From contig CM033396.1 in assembly GCA_019426215.1 (NCBI GenBank), forward strand, positions 26,489,101 to 26,553,100: DNA of 64,000 bases, read 5' to 3'. Every line of letters starts with the position of its first letter. Within the stretch, counting starts at the first letter, position 1. Of the stretch, positions 22,690 to 35,204 are shown piece after piece. A program made the translations under genes and the position numbers. The DNA is from Buddleja alternifolia. Taxonomy: Eukaryota > Streptophyta > Magnoliopsida > Lamiales > Scrophulariaceae. The notes below the pieces were generated by a model. The model ran no database searches. It was not told the DNA's origin and saw only the letters and a program-made list of their open reading frames with translations.

Positions 22690-23432
22690 CCAAGAAAATG
22701 ATACATTGGAGTGATGGAAGATTATCTATTCGACTTCTGTCAAGCCATGTAAAGTATTAACTCTCAAAAGTAGATTGATTCCATGAATGAAGAGATAAAG
22801 TCTATAAAGGACAATGACGTGTGGGACTTGGTTCCATTGCCTGAAGGTGCAAAACCTATTAGTTGCAAATGGATATTAAGACCACAAGAGGTTCAAAAGG
22901 CAATGTAGAAAGGTATAAAACACATCTTGTTGCTAAAGACTTTACACAGAAAGAAGGCATCGATTATCAGGAGACTTTCTCTCCGATTTCATCAAAAGGC
23001 GCCTTCAGGACAATAATGGAATTAATGTCACATTTGGATCTTGAGCTACATCATATGGATATTAATACTGCGTTCTCCGTATTGACATTGAAGAGACGAT
23101 TTATATGGTGCAGCCAGAAAACTATGTATCGGGTGATTCAAAGAAAATGGTTTGTAAATTAAAGAAATCCATTTGTTGTTCTTAAGCAGGCGTCTGGTCA
23201 ATGATATCACAAATTTTATCAAGTCATCATCTCTTTCAGCTTTAAGATGAATGTAGCGGATAACTGTATATACCACAAGTTCAGAGGAAGTAAGTATTCC
23301 TTTTTAGTCTTGTATGTTGATGATATATTGCTTCCACCAACAATATAGGTATGTTGAGCAAAAATAAGAAATTTCTAGCTAAGAACTTTGAGATGAAAGA
23401 TCTTGGTGACGCCTCTTTTGTATTAAGGATCC
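22690..23432 (+). pseudogene. Copia-2 reverse transcriptase remnant
   Basis: Pieces in several frames: NDVWDLVPLPEGAKPI, ISCKWILR, VAKDFTQKEGIDYQETFSPIS, LHHMDINTAF, KKSICC, and YVDDILL near 23305. The last recognisable motif is FEMKDLGDASFVL. The RNase H region is absent, so the element is truncated where the adjacent inverted-repeat element starts. Confidence 0.75.
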
Positions 23433-25149
23433 AGAATGGAAATTAAGTTTGTGTACTACACATGCCGTTCAACTAAGGGTAACATTGTAAGATTAAGTGT
23501 TTCTATTTCACTATGGTTCTTTTTTTATATTTTGTTGGGGGAAAATGACCAAACGCAGCAGAAACGGATTTTTAAAAATTTATTTGGATTTCCCCACTAC
23601 AAGATCAATTCTAGGGTTTTATCAGACATATGTATGATAGAGCAAATAATATTTTACCCATTGTAGCGAAGTGATTGGAGAATCTCAAAAATTCAAATCC
23701 TTCAACTTTTTCTCGAATAACTCCAGCTGAAATCTTGATAATTCGAGCAGTCCAAAAGTACTGACTCTAAATTTTCTCGCCGAAAAAGACTTTGTTAGGA
23801 ATTTCATGTTAGATGTTTTGATGATGACAAGATAGGATTTTATGTTAGACCCAAAATATAATGTAATTTTATGTTTCATAGATCAATTGTATAAGTGTTT
23901 GAAATTATGTAATTTTGTTTGGCTTGTAATTTTTATCTTTGTAGATTTTAGACTAAGTATAGATACCGAATCGCTAATAGAATTCTAGGTGAGTCTATTA
24001 GAGATGAAGTTGAAGATCAGCGTCTGAAGTCAAATAAAGATGAAGATTCGTTCTTAGCGTCTGTCAAACGCTAAAGGACTATTTCAGGATTTATGAATCA
24101 AGCGCTCAATGCACTATAGCGATCAATATCAAATTCACCTGAAATAAATTCTCAAGTCATGAAGGACTTAAATGCAATCATTCAACGGACATTTATTTTC
24201 AACGGGAAATAAATTCAAATGCATAAATTGCCTAATAAGTGCATTAAATGTGACAAGGCAATATGACTTTTGGACAAGCCAACTTTTGACTAGACTGTCA
24301 GAATATCAGAAGTTATAGCTGCTCCCGTCGAATCGGAACCAGTAGGATTTCAGGAATGTCAGAGAAAAGGTATAATCACGCCCCACGTGAAAGGCACGCG
24401 CTCACATGTGTCCAAGGGATATAATTCCAATAAATTGCCTATAAATACCTCATTTCCAGCAAACACTAAAGTGATGACAGAGAAGAGATATATACGTACA
24501 TGCACAAGAAAACTTTGCTGAGAAAAAGCTTAGAAACTCCATAGCCAAAATCTTTCAAGCTTTTACATACATTCCATACAGTCACAAATATCTCAAACAT
24601 CTTCCAAAGAAGAAACCTAAACTCTTACTGAGATATTCCAAGTTGTTTGATCTTTCCAAAAATAAACAAACCCTTGTGATAAAACCCTCAACCTTTCATC
24701 TGAGTGAGAAAGTAGTTGAAACCACTTACAGGTAGTATTTCTGAATGAGAGAAGCTTGTAGAAGAAGATCTTTATTGGTGCTGAAATCTGTGTGATCAAG
24801 GAGCCCGAGATCATTTTCACCTTTTTACTATCTTTTAGAAGATTCTGTGTGATTCTTTGATAATCATCTTAGTAAATTCCCTCCAAGTAAAAAAGGAGAA
24901 GAAGGACATAGCTGGGATTACATCACCCAGTGAAACTATATATCTTGTGTCATTTATTTTCATTATTTTCTTATTTTATATTACATCATTTATTTTGTAA
25001 AAGAAAAACTAAGCTAATCTGATGAGCGGACATTTAATTAAAACGAACGCTAAAGCTTTAAAAATCATTTCTGTAGTGCTAACCCTGATTAAGCGATCTA
25101 AGCGTTACCCTACTTTGGTAAATTGCCGAAATCAGTAAGTCTAAGTTAT

Positions 25150-28100
25150 TGTTAGGAATTTCATGTTAGATGTTTTGATGATGACAATTAGGATTTTATG
25201 TTAGACCCCAAAATATGTAAGTTCGATTTTAATAGAAATCATGTATAAGCTTTGAAACGTTAGATTTGTAATAGGCTTTATAGGCTTCGTTTTGTTTTTA
25301 CTCTCGATTGTTAGGCTAAGTGGTCTTAGGCTGAGCGTCTGATGAATTCTGAGTGAGCTTATCAGTAGTAAAGTTTGAAGACTCAAGCGCCTGAAGTCAA
25401 AATAAAGATGAAGTTTCCAAGAGTCCAAATGACCAGCTATATCAAGCGTCACCTTATAGAACAGACGTAATTCAAGAATGGATAAGCGTCTATCAATGAT
25501 GGACCTGAATTTATTTCCAAGTCCCGAAGGAGTTTAATGCAAATATTCTCAGTGCATTAAGTGCCAACGGGCATTTAATTCAAATACATTAAATGCTGAT
25601 AAGAGCATTAAATGTGATAAGCACTTTCAGACGTACGGAGAAGCCACCACCCTATTGGACTATCAACTTTCACAGACTGCAGCACCAACTTTTGTGCAAC
25701 AGATTTTCAGGAAAAAGGACAAAAGTGGTTCACTCGCGGAAGTGAGAGACACACGCCTGTGCATGTGTTAAACAGACACTTTTTCCAAGAATGCCGATAA
25801 ATAGGACTTCAGTAACAAGCCAAAAATAATGATCCACTTCAAACCAAATTGTTGTTGCATTGAAGTCTCATTCCTTAAAATCTCAGAAAAGCCAGAATAT
25901 TCAAGCAAACATCTCCTTGCTTTTCTTCAATTCCTGAGACAGTCAACCAAATATCTCAAACAGTCTTTTTGGAGAAACCTACACTACTATTGAGATATTC
26001 CCAGTTGTTTGAACTTTATCAAAATCAAACAAATTGTTTAGAAAAACCTCATCCAAGCCTCGCAATCTGTGTGAAGTCGAAGTTGGATACTTGCATTATT
26101 TCTGGGTGAAAGAAGCAGGGGGATAGAAGTGATTTGGAGCAGAAATCTGTGTGATCAAGGAGCTCAAGTCATCAGCATCCATCTCTCCCTAATTTGTAGA
26201 AGTTTCTGTGTGATTCTTTGAGAACCATCTTAGTGGATTGCCTCCGAGTGTTCAAGGAGAAGAAGGACGTAGTTGGGATTACACCACCCAACGAACCTTA
26301 CAAATGTTGTGTTCTTTACTTTACAGTCATTTTTCATATTATTATATCATTGTATAAATCTGTTAAGTAAAACTCAAGTGAACGCCAAGCAACTAAAATA
26401 CTTTCTGTGACGCTAAAGCTTTCAAAAAGGAAGACTCCAAAATCATTCCGCTGTGCTAACACTGATCAAAGAACTGAACGCTTAAACTCATTTGGTTAAA
26501 GTATTCAAATCTTAAAGTCTAAAGTTAACTTTCTAAAAACAGTCTTCATTAGACGCTCAGCCGAAGTGTCTATATTTCAAGTAAACGCTTAGTCAAGCGT
26601 CTACATTTCAAGAGTCCAAAACATTTTAATACGAATCTTTTAAAGTCGAAAAAGACTTCAGGGTCTATTCAACCCCCCCTCCCTCTTCTAGAGCCCTTCG
26701 TATGCCACTTGGGACCAACAAGTGGTATCAGGTTGGTTAAAATTGAAAATTTAAAATTTCCAAGCGTAACAGCTTATTTAGATCCCTTTTCAAAATTTAG
26801 TTGCTTTTAAATTTTTTTATGGCATTTTCTAAAGTTCCTAAGTTGACCGAGTCAAACTATGACTCATGGAAGGTCAAAACCTTTACATATCTGTATTCAT
26901 GTGATGACGAAATGTGCGATATTATTTCAGATGGAGCAATACAAATTCTGAAGGTTATTACCAAAGCGCCTGGAGCCACGGAAGAAATTCCAGATGGCTA
27001 TGTTGAAAAGCCTAAACAAGAGTGGTCCACTGATGAGCCTCGAAGAGCAAATTCGGACAAGGCTGGTCGAAATGCTTTGTATACGGCTATTGATGATAAC
27101 GACAATTTATTCAACAAAGTCAAATCATGTAATACCACTAAAGAAGTTTGGGATAAGTTGGCCATAATCTGTGGTGGATCAGCTCAAATCAAGAAAAATA
27201 AGCTCTCCATTGCTAAAGAGAGATTCAACAGCTTTATGATGTTGCCTAACGAGACCCTAGAGCAATTGGACATAAGATTCACAGCTCTTGTTACGAAACT
27301 TACATCATTGGGAATGGATTTGCAAAACAGAGAAATAGTGGTTAAGCTTTTCAGAAGTCTACCTAGTAGATTTTTGATGAAGACAACCGCAATGAGAGAA
27401 TCTAATATGTTGGATCTTTTGAGTCCAGAGGACGCCTTTTCAGAACTCAAGGCATTTGAGTTTGAGTTAAATTCAGCCAGTGATGTTGTGAATAGTCCGG
27501 TAATTGAATCTAGAGCGCTCATAGCATCAATCAAGGGTAAATCGCGTAATAAGGGAAAAGGTTTAGATATCAGTGAGGATGAGGAACTAGCGCTTCTAAA
27601 TAGATTCAAAAATTTCTTGAGATATGAAAAGAAAGGAAATAGTCCTAAGCATCAAGGACACAGTTCATATCAAGCACCTGCTCCAATAAATCAACCGTTT
27701 CAAGCACCTCAGTATTCTGTTCCTACATCCCAAGCTCATGTTCAGTACCAAGCGTCTACTCAAAATCTCTCAGCGCCAGTGGTCTCAAAAGCACACAATG
27801 CAAGATTAACAAATGAACAAAAGATGAAAACTAATCTTAGTTATAATTGCAGGAAACCAGGACACTACCAGGTAAATTGCCCTTATCTAAACGTATCTAA
27901 GCCTTTAAGGCAGGATTACTTGGATAGAAACCAATTCAGGAGCAACCTTCGTCAACACAGTAGCGGAATCAGAACAAGCATCCTCACCTGAAGATTTGGA
28001 GTCTTCAGAAGAGAGTAGTGATGATGATGAGCCAGTGGATGACTCAGCGCTTATTTGTCTCATGGCCAGAGATGATGAAGCATTTCCTGAGGTAAACACT

Positions 28101-29497
28101 AAATTATCTCTTCCTCTTTCTTATGAAGAATTACTTGACAAAGTCAAAGAATATTATAATGATTGTCAAGTTGCCGCCAAATTATACCAAAATCACTTTG
28201 ATATTATTTCATCCCTCAAAAGTGATAAAGTGACGCTCAAAGCAGAGTTGCAAGTTCAGCAACAGTGCATTGAGAAAAACCAATCGCTTGAGAGTGAAAT
28301 AATCCAGTTGAAAAGTTCTCTTGATATAATAGTCAAGAGAGAAGCTGAGCTGATTGCTAGTCTTGCTAAATCAGAACAGCTCGTCTCATCATTGTCTAAA
28401 GCGTCAAGAAAGCTAGACAATGTGATTGAGGTAACAAGATTATTTGGTGAAAAGACCGGTTTAGGATGCAATAAATTCAGTAAACAACCAAACAAATCTA
28501 AGGTTACGGCAAACAACAAAGGAAAGGGTGTTTTCTTTGTTAAAGAAGGTTCACAAAGACAAACGCGCGACAATGGTACATGGTTAAATGAGAAAGCCAA
28601 AGATGACTCAGGCAAAGGAAAGTGGAAAGCAAATGATTCACAAAGACGGGTTCGTCCAAACGCTCAAAAGGCTAAGGATAAACCTGCCCAATGTGAATCA
28701 AACGCTAAGCGTCCTACACCAAAAATGCAACCCAAGCCAGCGTCAATATCCACAATGGTCTAGATCATATTATTCCTACTATGATGATTATGACTATGAC
28801 TCTGATTATGATTACTATTATAATCGAAGATATTACTATACACCCAAACAACACACATAACACAATGTGAAACCCCAGAAGCCCAATATTTCTACAATGA
28901 AGACTAGGCAAATATGGGTTCCTAAAGTTCTAAATAAAACTAACAATGCTACTAATGTTGAAGGACCCAAGCAACAATGGGTACCTAAATAGAAATAGAG
29001 CTTCCCTTTTGATTGTAGGTATCGAGTGTTTAAGGAGAAGAAGGACGTAGTTGGGATTACACCACCCAACGAACCTTACAAATATCGTGTTCTTTACTTT
29101 ACAGTCATTTTTCATATTATTATATCATTGTATAAATCTGTTAAGTAAAACTCAAGTGAATGCCAAGCAACTAAAATACTTTATGTGACGCTAAAGCTTT
29201 CAAAACGGAAGACTCCAAAATCATTCCGCTGTACTAACACTGATCAAAGAACTGAACGATTAAACCCATTTGGTTAAAGTATTCAAATCTTAAAGTCTAG
29301 AGTTAACTTTCTAAAAACAGTCTTCATTAGACGCTCTGCCGAAGTGTCTATATTTCAAGTAAATGCTTAGTCAAGTGTCTACATTTCAGGCGTCCAAAAC
29401 GTTTTAATACGAATCTTTTAAAGTCGAAAAAGACTTCGGGGTCTATTCAACCCCCCCCCCCCTTCTAGACCCTTTCGTATGCCACTTGGGACCAACA
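25150..29497 (+). mobile_element. SIRE/Maximus-type copia deletion derivative G2
   Basis: The 5' LTR spans 25150-26720 and the element ends at 29497 with ACCAACA, flanked by the TSD GTTAT (25145-25149 and 29498-29502). A primer-binding site (TGGTATCAGG, 26723) follows the 5' LTR. Gag is present, but the sequence jumps from the end of gag directly to the last about 465 bp of the 3' LTR (from about 29033). Protease, integrase, RT, RNase H and most of the 3' LTR are therefore deleted. It is inserted in solo LTR G1 of the same family. Confidence 0.9.
26819..28860 (+). pseudogene. SIRE-type gag of G2, one frameshift
   Basis: The likely start is the ATG at 26819 (MAFSKVPKLTESNYDSW). The first frame runs to 27991, about 390 codons. 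It contains the gag helical domain (residues about 10-230), a Gln/Pro/Ala-rich linker, and a zinc knuckle whose first Cys is Ser (SYNCRKPGHYQVNC), so CCHC is incomplete. A 1-nt shift near 27950 ends the frame. The continuation at 27996-28763 carries an acidic patch, the ALICLMARDD segment I associate with SIRE gag, and a coiled-coil-like region. A Tyr/Asp-rich tail (YYDDYDYDSDYDYYYN) is reached near 28780 in another frame. Gag would assemble particles; this copy is probably inactive. Confidence 0.78.
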
Positions 29498-32400
29498 GTT
29501 ATCTTTATTGTAGCGCCTGACCCAAGCGCTCAGCTTCCTAAGCGTTCTAACCTTTAAAAGTGATACGAAATTTTTAAAGTCGAAAAAGATTTTAGGGTCT
29601 ATTCAACCCCCCCTCCCTTTTAAACCCTTTCGTATGCCACTTGAGACCACTAGACTTGATCAGAAAAAACCTCCTCCTTGCTTGGCACTATGACCGACGG
29701 CTAGGGCTAGGGGAGAGAGAGGAATTTTTGTCTTGTGGTTCAAGTGTTAATTGTAACTTATGACATAGGTATTAACTAGTGTGATATATTTATATCACTT
29801 AAGTTAATACATTGGGCTTAATTTAGCCCATTATTGACGCCTAGTGGTCACCCCACATTGGTCTTGTTGTGCCTCTTGGTACACCAATTTGAGCTCAGTC
29901 CAATCTATTATTTAATTAATTATTTCAATGCAATTAATTAATCTAATTAAATAATAGATAGGACATTTAATTAATTTTATTTCTTCAAGAAATAATATAT
30001 TAATTAAATTATAAATGAACTAACTTATTTCTTCAAATAATTAATTCCATTTAATTAATTTTAAGTGTCCAATACTTAAAATATTACCATAAGAAATATT
30101 TCATATTTTCTATCGATTTTTCCTTTTAAAGCGTGACTCTTTAGGTTCATCTATATTTGGCAATGGAAGAATTCCATTGAATATGGGTCCTACCTAGCGA
30201 GTCATTTGGTACATATTGTAACCCAAATAAGATGAAATGATTGGATAATTTTTATCTTTCCTATTGTAAATACCGTGTGAATATAAACTCTTCGTTTCCT
30301 TATCCTGGTCAAGTGAGAGTCATGATTTTTAGTCAAACTCACTAACTTGACACTATGCTATATTTATAAGAAGTCCAGATCAGCTAATGCTTTGGCCAAT
30401 GACTGTAAGATCTAACTTACTTATAAATGCATAGGATAATTCCTCATTCACCTTCGAGGGAACGAATCTCATCTTGGATATCAGTTAAGAGTACTACTTG
30501 GCCATTAGGTTGTAATTCGAGGTTGACCCCACCAAAGAGTGAATTTGGTCTAACTAATCTAATGACAAACCTAATGTCACAAGTATATCTTCAACTCGAT
30601 TCCTCAATTCTAAAGTTCAGACACACCTATTACAACTTAATCAATTCTGTCATTGACTGTCAAAGAATGAAAACCCATGTGACAGAATCGAAGCGAGTCA
30701 TGTTTGAGTGTCACTATCTCCATCATTGCACCTATGATGTGAGTTCTTCACTACTTCCCAGTGATTGACGAGCATCTTTCTTGTCAAAACTCATATCATA
30801 CAAGTCTTCATGATTTTCAATGCTCAATTGAAAATCATTGACTTGCAGACTATTTTAGTTCACAAGTATCAAGCTCTCTTAGTGCCTTGGAGAGTTAGCT
30901 CTTGTGTTCATGGACTTATAGATGATTACGATATTTAAATGTCAATATAATGATAAACAACTAATTGCCTTTTATTAATTGAATGCGAAACAATTACAAA
31001 TTAATAATGTTCTAACATTCTCTAATCCTCTAGTGGAATCTGAGGACATTAACCTAACATATTTTTTGTCACTTTAGTCCTTTTTTTGGTTTTTTATATT
31101 ATTCCCTAAAAAAGCGGGTCATGCCGCTGTTGTGAATCCTAGTTCATGCGCAGTGGAAGCGTAAATACATATCCAGATTCACAATTGGATCACTTTTGGG
31201 TTTTAATGATTTTATAATTTTGAAAATTAACAAGATGATGAAATCTAATTTCATCTTTTTCACTAACCTTTTGATTTGATTAAAGACTTGATCTTTCGAG
31301 TAGTAGCAATTCAAAACTCCTGCTTCTAGATATCACGCTGGAATGAACTTTGAAGAAAAATCTACCACCCTAAGAACCACTATGGCCGACGACTTACTAG
31401 GGAAGGAGAGAGAGATTTTCTCTTCTTCTTTCTTTGCTGTCAAGTCTAATGTGAGAGTTAGGTTTTGACTGAACTAGTCTTACGTATATATAAGGAGTGA
31501 TGGGCTTGGAATCAACTAATTTCTTGAGCCCATACAACTACTCACACACACGCATATACAAGCCCCTTTTCATCCGTGTTGGGCTACATTGACTGTTAAC
31601 TTAGTCCAATTATTAATTAGTTTCAACATATTTTGATCCAATTAAAATATAATACTAATTAATAATCATCTAAATTAAATAATCTAATTATTTAATAAAA
31701 CAATGAGTATAATAAATAAGTCTATTTATTTATTATAAACAATTTATTTCCATTAATCTAATTAATCAAATAAATTAATGTGTTCATAATAAATACATAT
31801 AATTATTTATTATTAATTTATTTCATTAATCCAATTAATCACATAAATTAATTTTCTCTTCAAATAGCAATTTACCTAATTTATGTTTTCGACAACGAAA
31901 GAATTTTCCTCGCTCAATTTCTTCGAAGCGCGACTCTCTAGGTTCATTTCAGTTGACATTGGGAGGAAACCAAGAATGTCAGTGTCACTAAACCAGTCAC
32001 ATGGACTCACATCGAAACCCAATTGAAATGAATAGATCAAATACGAACCTTTAGGTCACTGGCACCATGTGAGGATAGGCCCTTCGTTGTAACATCCCGA
32101 TCGAGTGAGAGTCATGGATTATGTCAAACATACAGGACTCGATGATGTGCTTCAGGGAATCATAGTAAGATGAAATTACTGAACACCCTTATGTACGATA
32201 CATAAGTTAGTTCCCCTTCTTTGGCCAAAGACTTATAATTTTATTTACCTACGATCGCACAGGACGTTAACTCGTTACTACACTAGACAGTGAATCCCCC
32301 ATTAGCAATCAACAAACAATTGCAACTTGTCCTTCTGAACCGCTCTTCGAGATTGATCCCACCAAAGGGTGTAATGGATAACTACTCTAATAACTTGTTC

Positions 32401-33470
32401 AGTGTCACAAGTCCAATCTTCGTAATCATCATGCATAAGGTGTTGGGTTTGAGACCTCGATGCCCACGAGGAGTTAAAATACAAGGCACTAGTTTATATT
32501 GTACAAACCTTTTCATTTATATAGATGCATTAGTGTGTTGTTCATATAAGTCTTAATGGCATCTATAAGACTTTCATGAACAATAGGCAGGCCTTCCACT
32601 GTTTATAGTAGTTAAGGAGATAGGCACTGGAAGGGTTTGGTACTTCATCACTTAAACAGTTCGCAAGTCGGGGAATCCCAATTGGGCATTGAAATTCGTG
32701 TGGACTTGTATGACACATGCTCTGACAAGAAGTGCCAGTTGAACACTATTGAATAGTGGGAGGTTGTGTCATAGATACATTGTTTGAATTGGTGTATTCA
32801 AACATGGCTCGTTGTAATCCGATCACATTGGTTTTCACTAAATGACTGTTAATGATCGGATTACTGATTATGATTGTATGCATGAGCCTTAGACTTGAGG
32901 AGTCATGGTCATAATGTTCTTGTGACATTGGTTCTGTCATTAGAGTAGTTAGGCCCAATTCACCAGTTGGTGGGGTCGACCTCAAAGTGCGTTCCAATGG
33001 GCAAGTAGGAGTTGTGAAGTGATTTTTAAGAAGGAATTCACTATCTTAAAAGTAAAAGAGAAGTATCCTACGCGATCATAGGTAAATAAGATTGAAAGTC
33101 TTCGGCCAGAGCTCATGAACTAACACGTGTTTGACACGGAGGGTAGTTTTGTTATCTCATGTTACTACAAGAAATTTCACTTTTGGTAAGGACAAGAATT
33201 CGTCACAATAGATTGATATTTCATCACAATAACTTTTTTTAACGAAAACTAGTCGTTACAACCTTCATCCTATAAAGCTCGACGCTAAAAGTTCTTATAA
33301 CGACTTTTGTAATCGTCACAAATGATTTAGTGAAGAATGCTGATTCCTTACAAAATGATGAGTTCTCGTGAGGATTATTTCCTCACAAAAGCAGATCCTT
33401 GTCGTTACAAAAACACACAGTCATTACGAAAAGTTATTATTCTAATAATTTTTAGAGTGTTTTTGTAATA

Positions 33471-34098
33471 GAAATTCATTACAAATATAAAAGGTGACAA
33501 TATATGGTCCTCGCGAATAATCAAATAAATAATAGATTTAATAATTTCGTCGGAAATACTTAAATATGACAAAAATGCTTGTTAGCATGTTTCAACAGTC
33601 AATACAAATATAGCAAACGCATAATGAAATCATATAACTATATAAGAAGTTATAGAGCACAAGAATTTTGATTTTATTTCATAATTAAACACAACTTACA
33701 TTAATTAGATCATCACAAGTTGTGGCTAAAGAATTATACACATAATGAAATAAAATCAAATACATAGTAGCCTGTTAGACAAAAATGAGAAACTTTTTTT
33801 AAAAAAATGTACTAAGTGAACGGGATACATGAGGATTTTTTGAGTTTCATGTCGCATCTTCCAAAATTTGATCTTTTACTCATAAACCTGCAAATATGAT
33901 CAAAATCAAAAGTTCAATTAAACTTAGAAGATAAAGAATGTAAAATAGAAAAAATAATCAGGATTTTTCTCATAAATCCATAAGCATAAAAGAGGAAGAT
34001 AAAGAATAAAGACCGGCCAAAAATCACAATAAGAGACAAATAAAAAAAAATCTGTCAATCACACGAAAGAATAATAAACATTTATCCTAACACAGGAA
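33471..34098. other. Left internal part of the CACTA-like element
   Basis: AT-rich and without a credible ORF. I see no other structure. Confidence 0.5.
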
Positions 34099-35022
34099 TA
34101 GGCCTGACATTGGTTGGGTCTGGCCCAGGCACAGACCCAAAACTTTGGGTTTTGGCTAGACCTAGACCCAATGTTTTGGGTCTATACCCAGACCCAGACC
34201 CAATGGGTCTGGCGAGTGGGTCTATTTCACAGGCCCAATAATTTGGGTCTGGGTCTGGACCTAATTTTATTTTATTTTTTGGACTTTATTGTGTCTTTCT
34301 TTGTTTGGGCTCCTTTTTATTTTAAATTTGGGCCCAATTCTACATTCTTGTGATATATTAATAAAGCTATTGGGCTTACAAAATGTTTTTATATATAGAT
34401 AAAATGTCAGTGATTTCTCCTGAATTTTGCTTCAAGCATATCAAACGAAAATTCTTCATCTTCATTCCACCTTAAAAAAATTCATCACATAATAAAATCC
34501 CAACAATTAATTTAATTGATCATATAAATTAATCTTCAAATAGAATTCCTCTGCTTAGGCAGAAAGGAAAACAGAGTATCAAACAAACAAACATTATCAA
34601 AACAATTATGTTATAATTATTCACATAAAAACAGAAAAATTGAAATCCTTTGTTTTCATTAACATCCATGGCTACTTTTATTTTCTGAAAACCCCAAAAA
34701 GGAAAAAGGTCATAAATTTAATTTCTTCTAATATATATATATATATATAAATGCCTTACAAGAAGAATTGGACCCAGAAAATTGAGGCTCTTCATCAGAT
34801 TCTTCAAATCAGTCATCATAATCATCATATATAGTACAATATATATAACATATATAGAAATGTAAAATACCCTAATAACAAAAAAGTTAAAAGATAAGAG
34901 AGAGAGATGAGAGACTGAGAGAGGGGCGGAGGTAGAGGCGGCGGAGGAGAGAGGGAGAGAGATAGAGAGAGAGACGAGAAGGAGAGATAGGAATTAGGAG
35001 ATGGGTGTAATACATATGCATA

Positions 35023-35064
<42 letters not shown>

Positions 35065-35204
35065 AATTAGCAGAGAAGAAATGATGATTATTTGAGAAAA
35101 AAAATTAGGATATATATTAAGTTTAGAGTATTGGGTCTAGATCCAGACCCAGACCCAAAATTTTGGGTCTGGGTTTGGGCCAGACCCAACCAATGCCAGG
35201 CCTA
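34099..35204. mobile_element. TIR element rich in GGGTCTGG motifs
   Basis: About 1.1 kb with terminal inverted repeats. The left end is TAGGCCTGACATTGGTTGGG and the right end reverse complement TAGGCCTGGCATTGGTTGGG, continuing into arrays of GGGTCTGG/CCAGACCC for about 60 bp or more at each end. The flanks contain CACAGGAA (34091-34098) and GACAGGAA (35213-35220), which could be an 8-bp TSD if the right end extends to 35212. The interior has GA-rich (34895-34985) and TA-rich (35024-35062) simple repeats. No transposase. An 8-bp TSD would suggest hAT, but this is uncertain. Confidence 0.7.

Larger units (their letters stand above)
17921..23432 (+). mobile_element. Decayed Ty1/copia element copia-2
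   Basis: An LTR end (TTCTAACA at 18740-18747) is followed 2 bp later by a tRNA-iMet-type primer-binding site (TGGTATCAAGG at 18750). Gag, integrase and RT remnants follow on the plus strand. The LTR start near 17.92 kb is a guess because no second LTR survives. The 3' part is missing: the frame stops after the RT motif DLGDASFVL near 23425, where a long-inverted-repeat element begins. Two MITEs sit inside (18118-18601 and 20871-21881). Confidence 0.65.
23793..29652 (+). mobile_element. Solo LTR G1 (SIRE-type), split by G2
   Basis: LTR parts are 23793-25149 and 29503-29652, flanked by the TSD GACTT (23788-23792 and 29653-29657). It starts TGTTAGGAATTTCATG exactly like the 5' LTR of G2, and its end (CCACTTGAGACCACTA) differs from G2 by a few bases, including loss of the terminal CA. 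It contains a CTATAAATA box near 24440. No internal region remains. Confidence 0.87.
23533..31059 (-). mobile_element. Solo LTR D (copia-type, C family), split by SIRE-type elements
   Basis: LTR D consists of 23533-23792 and 29658-31059, about 1.66 kb in total. It is flanked by the 5-bp TSD TATTT (23528-23532 and 31060-31064). On the minus strand it starts TGTTAGGTTAATGTCC and is clearly homologous to the 3' LTR of copia-1 (14836-16441). No internal region is present. The SIRE-type stack is inserted with TSD GACTT. Confidence 0.88.

Noticed and set aside
27184..28615. Minus-strand frames of 119-141 codons
   Set aside because: They are antisense shadows of the SIRE-type gag.
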